A stretch of 11,795 nt of DNA from Deltaproteobacteria bacterium (GTDB taxonomy: Bacteria; Desulfobacterota; GWC2-55-46; UBA9637): contig JACRNK010000101.1 of assembly GCA_016234985.1 (NCBI GenBank), positions 1 to 11,795 of the forward strand. The letters run 5' to 3'. Both the position numbers and the translations under genes were made by a program. The notes beneath the pieces are model-generated. The model was not told where the DNA came from. It saw only the letters and a list, made by a program, of their open reading frames with translations, and made no database searches. Below are positions 7,657 through 11,795 of the stretch, piece by piece (the first letter of the stretch is position 1; each line of letters starts with the position of its first letter).

Positions 7657-7703
7657 GCCGATAAACCCTGTTAGAGATTTATCTCTAAACGGGGTAAATC
7701 GGC
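7657..7703. repeat. CCCTGTTAGAGA palindrome upstream of the DksA-like gene
   Basis: GCCGAT (7657-7662) and ATCGGC (7698-7703) are outer arms. Inside, ACCCTGTTAGAGAT (7665-7678) pairs with ATCTCTAAACGGGGT (7681-7695) with one bulge and a 2-base loop. The core matches the inverted repeat at 2079-2140. It lies between the AdoMet synthetase stop and the DksA-like start; it may end the upstream transcript, but no T-run follows it on the minus strand. Confidence 0.75.
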
Positions 7704-7721
7704 AGACTACAAGTAAATAAT

Positions 7722-8936
7722 TTAACACACTGGATATTTCCCTTCAGCCAGCTCCGCGCAAAACTTGCCGATATTGAAAAGTCCGTCTTCTATTATACAT
7801 TCTGTTTTCTTACTGACCAATTTTTTATTTACACCGTTTTTTAAAAGAACCTGCGCGGATGCCAGATGCGGCTTGTCAATCCTTGTGCCTATCTCGCTCA
7901 AGAGCCATACATAAACTTCTTTTACACCTTCAACATTATCATATATATCCTTTGCCAGCTTGTGCGCAAGAATATTATAAATCTTTCCCACATGGCTTAC
8001 AGGATTTTTGCCGGCAGCGGCCTCTGTTCCCATCGGCCTGTTGAGCGATATGACGCCGTTCACCCTGTTGCCCCTGCCAACCTGCCCGGAATCCGCATCC
8101 TCGGCGGATGTGCCAAGCAGCGACAGATAAATACCGCCGAGACCCTGCGATTTTTTATCAAGGGTATTGTAGTGGATATTTATTTTTTCAAACCCCCTTC
8201 CGAATCTTTCTCTGACAAAGTTCTTTGTCGCTTCTTGAATCCTGTCTTTCTTTTTGAAATAATCATTTACATCTTTTACATATTTTGAGAGCAAAGGCAT
8301 TGCAACTGTTAAATCCAGCGCCATCCCCCTGCGCAGCCCCATAACCTTCACATCCTCGCCTGTCTCAGGGTAAATTTCTTTAATTCTTTTTGAATTCAGA
8401 AATCTCTCAACCTCATAAACCGCATTTTCCGTTGGAGTAAACGGCGCATACCCGACAGCAGCGGATGTATCATTGGCGCCTTTGAGCTTTCCCTTTCTTT
8501 TGAAAATATCCGTAAGTTCCTCGGAACCCTGCGCCAGCACCACCCGGTATTTTACATGCCTTTCTGCATCAACAAATCGCAAATTGTTCTGAAACCACTT
8601 TTTGGCAGTTTCAATTGCGATGCTCTCCACATCAATTTTCTTATCGCCGATTTTGAATGTTGCCCTGTCTCCGATGATAAGCTCCATCGGTTTTATAACC
8701 CTGCCGCCGCCAAAATTCTTCTCCACCTGCCCTGCTACAAGAAGCCCTTTGTCAATATTGTGATGAAGTATATCGCCGAATCTTTTAATATACTCCTGAC
8801 TTAAAGCCACAGAAATGCTCTCCATCACCGCATCGCAGATATAATCAGGATGGCCCACGCCTTTCCGCTCAACAATTTCAACCTGCTGCTCCACCACTGC
8901 GTGATTTTTAAGGATTTCTACTGCAATATTTCGCAT
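7722..8936 (-). CDS. mat: Archaeal-type S-adenosylmethionine synthetase
   Basis: Makes S-adenosylmethionine from methionine and ATP. The 404-residue protein belongs to the archaeal-type family (AdoMet_Synthase), not the MetK family of most bacteria. Seen: ERKGVGHPDYICDAVMESIS (23-42), the family's N-terminal motif; GANDTSAAVGYAP (153-165); and the long conserved block GTSAEDADSGQVGRGNR (275-291) continuing through NRPMGTEAAAGKNPVSHVGK (299-318). Length matches archaeal members (about 400), so it is complete. No strong Shine-Dalgarno lies close to the ATG; the only G-rich stretch (AAGGGGGA) belongs to the palindromic repeat that fills the 40 bp gap to the DUF4384 gene upstream. Same-strand tight spacing suggests read-through from that operon. 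A standard MetK may exist elsewhere in the genome; this window cannot tell. Confidence 0.96.
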   Translation of the reverse strand: MRNIAVEILKNHAVVEQQVEIVERKGVGHPDYICDAVMESISVALSQEYIKRFGDILHHNIDKGLLVAGQVEKNFGGGRVIKPMELIIGDRATFKIGDKKIDVESIAIETAKKWFQNNLRFVDAERHVKYRVVLAQGSEELTDIFKRKGKLKGANDTSAAVGYAPFTPTENAVYEVERFLNSKRIKEIYPETGEDVKVMGLRRGMALDLTVAMPLLSKYVKDVNDYFKKKDRIQEATKNFVRERFGRGFEKINIHYNTLDKKSQGLGGIYLSLLGTSAEDADSGQVGRGNRVNGVISLNRPMGTEAAAGKNPVSHVGKIYNILAHKLAKDIYDNVEGVKEVYVWLLSEIGTRIDKPHLASAQVLLKNGVNKKLVSKKTECIIEDGLFNIGKFCAELAEGKYPVC

Positions 8937-8945
8937 AAGATTATG

Positions 8946-8975
8946 TCCCCCTTAACAAAGGGGGGCTAGGGGGTT
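8946..8975. repeat. C-rich/G-rich palindromic repeat before the AdoMet synthetase gene
   Basis: CCCCCTT (8947-8953) and AAGGGGG (8959-8965) pair around a short loop, followed by CTAGGGGG. The unit almost fills the gap between the DUF4384 stop (8977) and the AdoMet synthetase ATG (8936). On the minus strand its AAGGGGGA ends about 9 bases before the ATG, so the repeat may supply the ribosome binding site. It is related to the repeat at 5127-5173. Confidence 0.7.
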
Positions 8976-8976
8976 G

Positions 8977-9846
8977 TTATTTTTCCCCTGTCTTCACATC
9001 CGCAGTCGCCTCTGAAAACTCTGAAGGCTCTTTTTTATCCCCACCCTTTTCAGCAATCACCACACCCCTTGTTTTATCTCCAATGTCCTTTGGCTTTGTC
9101 TTAATCTCATACACCCCGCCGGACGGCTTTAAATCAATCTCGCCGACTTGGGATGAACCGGCATAGACTATTATGCCTTCGCTTCCGAATGGCGGCGACA
9201 CCTCAAGTTCAAACCTGTCCTCGCCTGAAGGTATTTCATAGACCGTTCCACCGTTAAAATAATTATTACTCCTGTAAGGGTTTGGGAGGAGTTGAACCAT
9301 TTTACCATCGGCATCCTTATAAACAACCCTTGCGTAAAACGGCTTATTGCCTTTGATATAGACCTTGATTTTATCGCCGTTTTTATATTCCTTTTTATCT
9401 GTCCAGACATTGACGCTGAGCGGGGCAGATGGGTCGTCTGTTGCCTGCTTGCTTTTTGCAATCTTTTCCATCTCCTTTTCATCAGGTATAATCTCTGCCT
9501 TGATTTTTATCTTGTAGCAGTCTCCTGCCGATGCATCCTTATACCAGCCTTTCTCAAGCTCCTGAATAATCTTTACAGCGGCATTGGCGTATGCCGACAC
9601 CAAATCTTTTTCAAGTTCAAAGTCCTTAACATGGGTCTCGCTTTTTATGTAGGTTGACACAGATTCCACTGCCTTTCTCTTTGCATCAGCCATCGCAGCC
9701 TGCTCTGTCTGCTTTTTTGATTTATCCTCGCCCATGCACGCATATCCTTCTGATTCTGTAATGGTGGATTGGGCGGCGTAAAGCAGAGCAGGCTTTGCCC
9801 AGCAAATTTGGCCAATCAAAAACAAGACAATAAATATTTTCTTCAT
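8977..9846 (-). CDS. Exported DUF4384 protein with LPP20/FlgT-like N-terminal domain
   Basis: A 289-residue protein, function unknown. The signal peptide is MKKIFIVLFLIGQICWAKPALLYAA (1-25), so it acts outside the cytoplasm. Residues about 28-120 (ESEGYACMGEDKSK..., then AAMADAKRKAVESVSTYI) resemble the LPP20/FlgT N-terminal module of envelope proteins. Residues about 143-228 fit DUF4384: a charged start (WTDKKEYKNGDKIKVYI), FYARVVYKDADGKMVQLLPNP, a Gly/Thr segment and IPSGEDRFELEVSPPFG. The tail is Lys/Asp-rich and low-complexity. The frame is open to an ATG at 9945, but that extension overlaps the upstream stop, and AAGGAGG lies 5 bases before ATG 9846, so I use 9846. It begins 35 bp after the caspase-FGE gene; DUF4384 is commonly found with caspase-like peptidases, so a joint role is likely (inference). 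Confidence 0.88.
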   Translation of the reverse strand: MKKIFIVLFLIGQICWAKPALLYAAQSTITESEGYACMGEDKSKKQTEQAAMADAKRKAVESVSTYIKSETHVKDFELEKDLVSAYANAAVKIIQELEKGWYKDASAGDCYKIKIKAEIIPDEKEMEKIAKSKQATDDPSAPLSVNVWTDKKEYKNGDKIKVYIKGNKPFYARVVYKDADGKMVQLLPNPYRSNNYFNGGTVYEIPSGEDRFELEVSPPFGSEGIIVYAGSSQVGEIDLKPSGGVYEIKTKPKDIGDKTRGVVIAEKGGDKKEPSEFSEATADVKTGEK

Positions 9847-9851
9847 ATACA

Positions 9852-9858
9852 CCTCCTT
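9852..9858 (-). promoter_or_regulatory. Ribosome binding site of the DUF4384 gene
   Basis: Reads AAGGAGG on the minus strand, with TGTAT between it and the ATG at 9846. It decides the start codon against the longer open frame and lies in the 35 bp gap behind the caspase-FGE stop. Confidence 0.85.
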
Positions 9859-9881
9859 GGCTGGTTCTGCTGACTTTCTGC

Positions 9882-11795
9882 TTACCGGGCAGAAGATGCC
9901 AGACGAAATCCGAAGCGGTTGTCGCGATAGACAGGGTAGTGCCAACTGCGGCCGGTCAGGCGAAGGCGCTTGGGATTATCAAGCCATGAGCCGCCGCGAA
10001 GCGCATGTTCGCTGCCGGTTGACGGCCCAATTGGATTGTTTTTAGGGCTGCTTTCGTAATAGCGGTCATTATACCAGTCGCTTACCCATTCCCACACATT
10101 TCCGCTCATATCATAAAAACCAAGGCCGTTCGGCTTTTTCTGTTTTACAGGATGGGTCTTTTTTTCCGAATTGTCGCCATACCACGCATATTCCCCAATC
10201 TCAGATTCTGCGCTTGTGCCTGCCCACTTTTCTTTCTTCCCGCCGCTGCGGGCTGCATATTCCCACTCTGCCTCTGTGGGAAGCCTGTATTTCTTGCCTG
10301 TCTTTTGATTGAGTTTGTTTATGAATTCCTGAACATCATTCCATGCGATATTCTCAACAGGGCAGGTATCGCAGTCTTTGAAATATGACGGGTTGTTTCC
10401 CATGATATCCTGCCACTCTGCCTGTGTTACCTCTGCCTCTCCCATGTAAAAATCAGCCACACAGACTGCATGGCTAGGTTTTTCATAACTCTCTCCGTCG
10501 CCGAATGTGTCCCCCATCTCAAAACAGCCGCCTTTTACAAATATCATGCCTTCTATGCCTTTGCCTGATGCGCCTTTTGGCCTTTTTGCCATTGCCAACC
10601 AATAATCCATTCGTTCTTTTGCCTTTTGACGCATTGCATCGTCTTCCTGCGAATACGGGTTGTCTTCGTTGAATGTATCTTTAAAATATTTCCATGCCTC
10701 TGCCTTATCATCCGGGCTTATCTTTTTTTTCTCGAATTCAATAACCTTATTAAATGCCGTCTGCATCTTTTGAGTCAGCGCTGCCAAGCGGGTCTTTTCG
10801 GATTTTATACTTAGTTGCTTTTCCCTTTCCATGCTTTTCTTTTCCAACCCCTCTAATGAAAAATCAATATCTTTAGGCGCCTGAGCAGGGGCTATCGGCT
10901 CCGGCTGGACACCCAAATCCGGCGGTTGAACCGAAGCCTCCTGTGCTGTTTCTTTAACCGGCTTTGAATGTTGGAAAACAAAGTCGCCTCCTTCATGTCC
11001 TGAGTTTCTTATGTCATTATACTCCGGCACCTGCTCTGATTTGCCGGCAACAACCACTTTTACGCGGCTGTGAAACATTTCCTCTGCTGTAAACACATTC
11101 TTGTCCGCATCTTCAAGCGCATCGAGAATTGCAGCGGCAAACACAGAATGGCCGCCGCTCCCTTCATCTGCCACAGGCTCATTTCCTCCGCTTGCCATGA
11201 GCGTTCTGGACGGCCTCTCCATCATCTTTTTTACAAACTCTTCCCTGCTCCCTTTTGTCGTAAGGTCTGTTGCGGCTGCCCTTGTTAATGTCCCTGAATA
11301 GCATGAGTCCGACACTACAAGTATGTGCCTTGACGCAATGCGCTTTATACTGGAGGTTATGTCGTCCGCCATTATCCAGTCCACAGGGTCGTCTTTCTGC
11401 GCATCCACCGGCAGCCAGTATGCCTTGCCCGATATCTTTTCAAATTCGCCGTGCCCCGCATAGTAGATTAGAAAATTGTCGTTTTGTCCGAGTTTTTTCC
11501 TGAAGTCATTTATGCTTGAGAGTATCTCTTTTCTGGTTGCATCTAAAAGCAGTTTTGTCTCAAAACTATAATGCTCTTTTAATATCTTTTCCACCTCGCT
11601 TGCATCTGCTACGGCAGTCTTCAGCTTCGGCAGGTTTTTGTAGTTGTTATTTCCGATAATAAGGGCATAATATTTCGCATTGGAGATTGGAGCAGCGGCT
11701 GCGCCCTTTTTGCCTTTTACAGTAATCCCCCTGTCTTCCGCATATATTCGTGCAGACGCAGCCCACCCGATAACAAATAAGATTGCGAGAAATAA
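9882..11795 (-). CDS. Exported caspase-like peptidase fused to an FGE/SUMF1-like domain (5' end off window)
   Basis: The frame is open from the right edge to TAA at 9882, 637 residues visible; residue numbers here count from the edge. Residues 1-19 (LFLAILFVIGWAASARIYA) look like the end of a signal peptide. The caspase-like (C14) domain spans about 40-275: KYYALIIGNNNY start, catalytic His115 in YYAGHGE and Cys165 in SDSCYSG, so the dyad is complete. A Pro-rich linker and a charged helical stretch (about 310-400) follow. The C-terminal FGE-sulfatase-type domain (about 414-635) has FEMGD, VTQAEW, YRLPTEAEWEYAARSG, MSGNVWEW, LRGGSW and a final FGFRLA. Its cysteines lie only in its first half; the Cys pair near the C-terminus that true formylglycine-generating enzymes use is absent. 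The GTG at 11594 is an internal codon, not the start. It heads the visible operon with the DUF4384 gene. Confidence 0.93.
   Translation of the reverse strand, partial: LFLAILFVIGWAASARIYAEDRGITVKGKKGAAAAPISNAKYYALIIGNNNYKNLPKLKTAVADASEVEKILKEHYSFETKLLLDATRKEILSSINDFRKKLGQNDNFLIYYAGHGEFEKISGKAYWLPVDAQKDDPVDWIMADDITSSIKRIASRHILVVSDSCYSGTLTRAAATDLTTKGSREEFVKKMMERPSRTLMASGGNEPVADEGSGGHSVFAAAILDALEDADKNVFTAEEMFHSRVKVVVAGKSEQVPEYNDIRNSGHEGGDFVFQHSKPVKETAQEASVQPPDLGVQPEPIAPAQAPKDIDFSLEGLEKKSMEREKQLSIKSEKTRLAALTQKMQTAFNKVIEFEKKKISPDDKAEAWKYFKDTFNEDNPYSQEDDAMRQKAKERMDYWLAMAKRPKGASGKGIEGMIFVKGGCFEMGDTFGDGESYEKPSHAVCVADFYMGEAEVTQAEWQDIMGNNPSYFKDCDTCPVENIAWNDVQEFINKLNQKTGKKYRLPTEAEWEYAARSGGKKEKWAGTSAESEIGEYAWYGDNSEKKTHPVKQKKPNGLGFYDMSGNVWEWVSDWYNDRYYESSPKNNPIGPSTGSEHALRGGSWLDNPKRLRLTGRSWHYPVYRDNRFGFRLASSAR

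Noticed and set aside
9847..9945. Upstream ATG giving 33 extra residues to the DUF4384 protein
   Set aside because: It overlaps the end of the caspase-FGE gene, would bury the signal peptide, and lacks a ribosome binding site, whereas ATG 9846 has AAGGAGG.
11592..11594. GTG as the start of the caspase-FGE gene
   Set aside because: The frame stays open to the right edge and the added residues include the caspase beta strand KYYALIIGNNNY and a signal peptide.
1..11795. CRISPR array, tRNA, transposase or retroelement reverse transcriptase
   Set aside because: No regularly spaced direct repeats, no cloverleaf-like sequence and no such protein motifs were seen; a template repeat matching the FGE tail was looked for by eye and not found.

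Overview
This 11.8 kb window appears to be chromosomal DNA of a Gram-negative-type bacterium of moderate G+C. Exported proteins have ordinary signal peptides, strong AGGAGG ribosome binding sites are present, and short GC-rich palindromic repeats are scattered between and inside genes. This repeat style, together with an archaeal-type AdoMet synthetase, suggests a Nitrospirota- or Desulfobacterota-like lineage. That placement is inference; there is no rRNA or other phylogenetic marker here.

Layout. Left part (minus strand): purL (purine synthesis; its C-terminus is cut by the left edge), preceded by a two-ATPase ABC-F protein. Centre: a small exported protein with its own sigma70-type promoter (plus), a Nudix hydrolase (minus), and a YgiQ-family radical SAM protein (plus) divergent from the Nudix gene. 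Behind ygiQ lies what looks like the last 40 residues of a lost radical SAM activase-like gene. Right part (all minus): a caspase-like peptidase fused to a formylglycine-generating-enzyme-like (FGE) domain (5' end beyond the right edge), then an exported DUF4384 protein, the archaeal-type AdoMet synthetase, and a DksA/TraR-type zinc-finger protein.

The most distinctive locus is the caspase-FGE plus DUF4384 pair, 35 bp apart. Both look exported and they are probably co-transcribed. The FGE domain has no cysteines in its C-terminal core, so it is more likely a binding module than an oxidase. Its last ~100 bases are clearly more GC-rich than the rest of the gene and end in the fold type that diversity-generating retroelements diversify, but no reverse transcriptase or template repeat is visible here.

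The second theme is palindromic repeats. One GTAGGG...CCCTAC double hairpin sits in frame inside purL and a relative lies upstream of the ABC-F gene. A different C-rich/G-rich repeat sits in frame inside the Nudix gene and a relative lies directly before the AdoMet synthetase start. A third family (core CCCCGTTAGA) occurs upstream of purL and between the AdoMet synthetase and DksA-like genes. No tRNA, rRNA, CRISPR array, IS transposase or phage gene was found.
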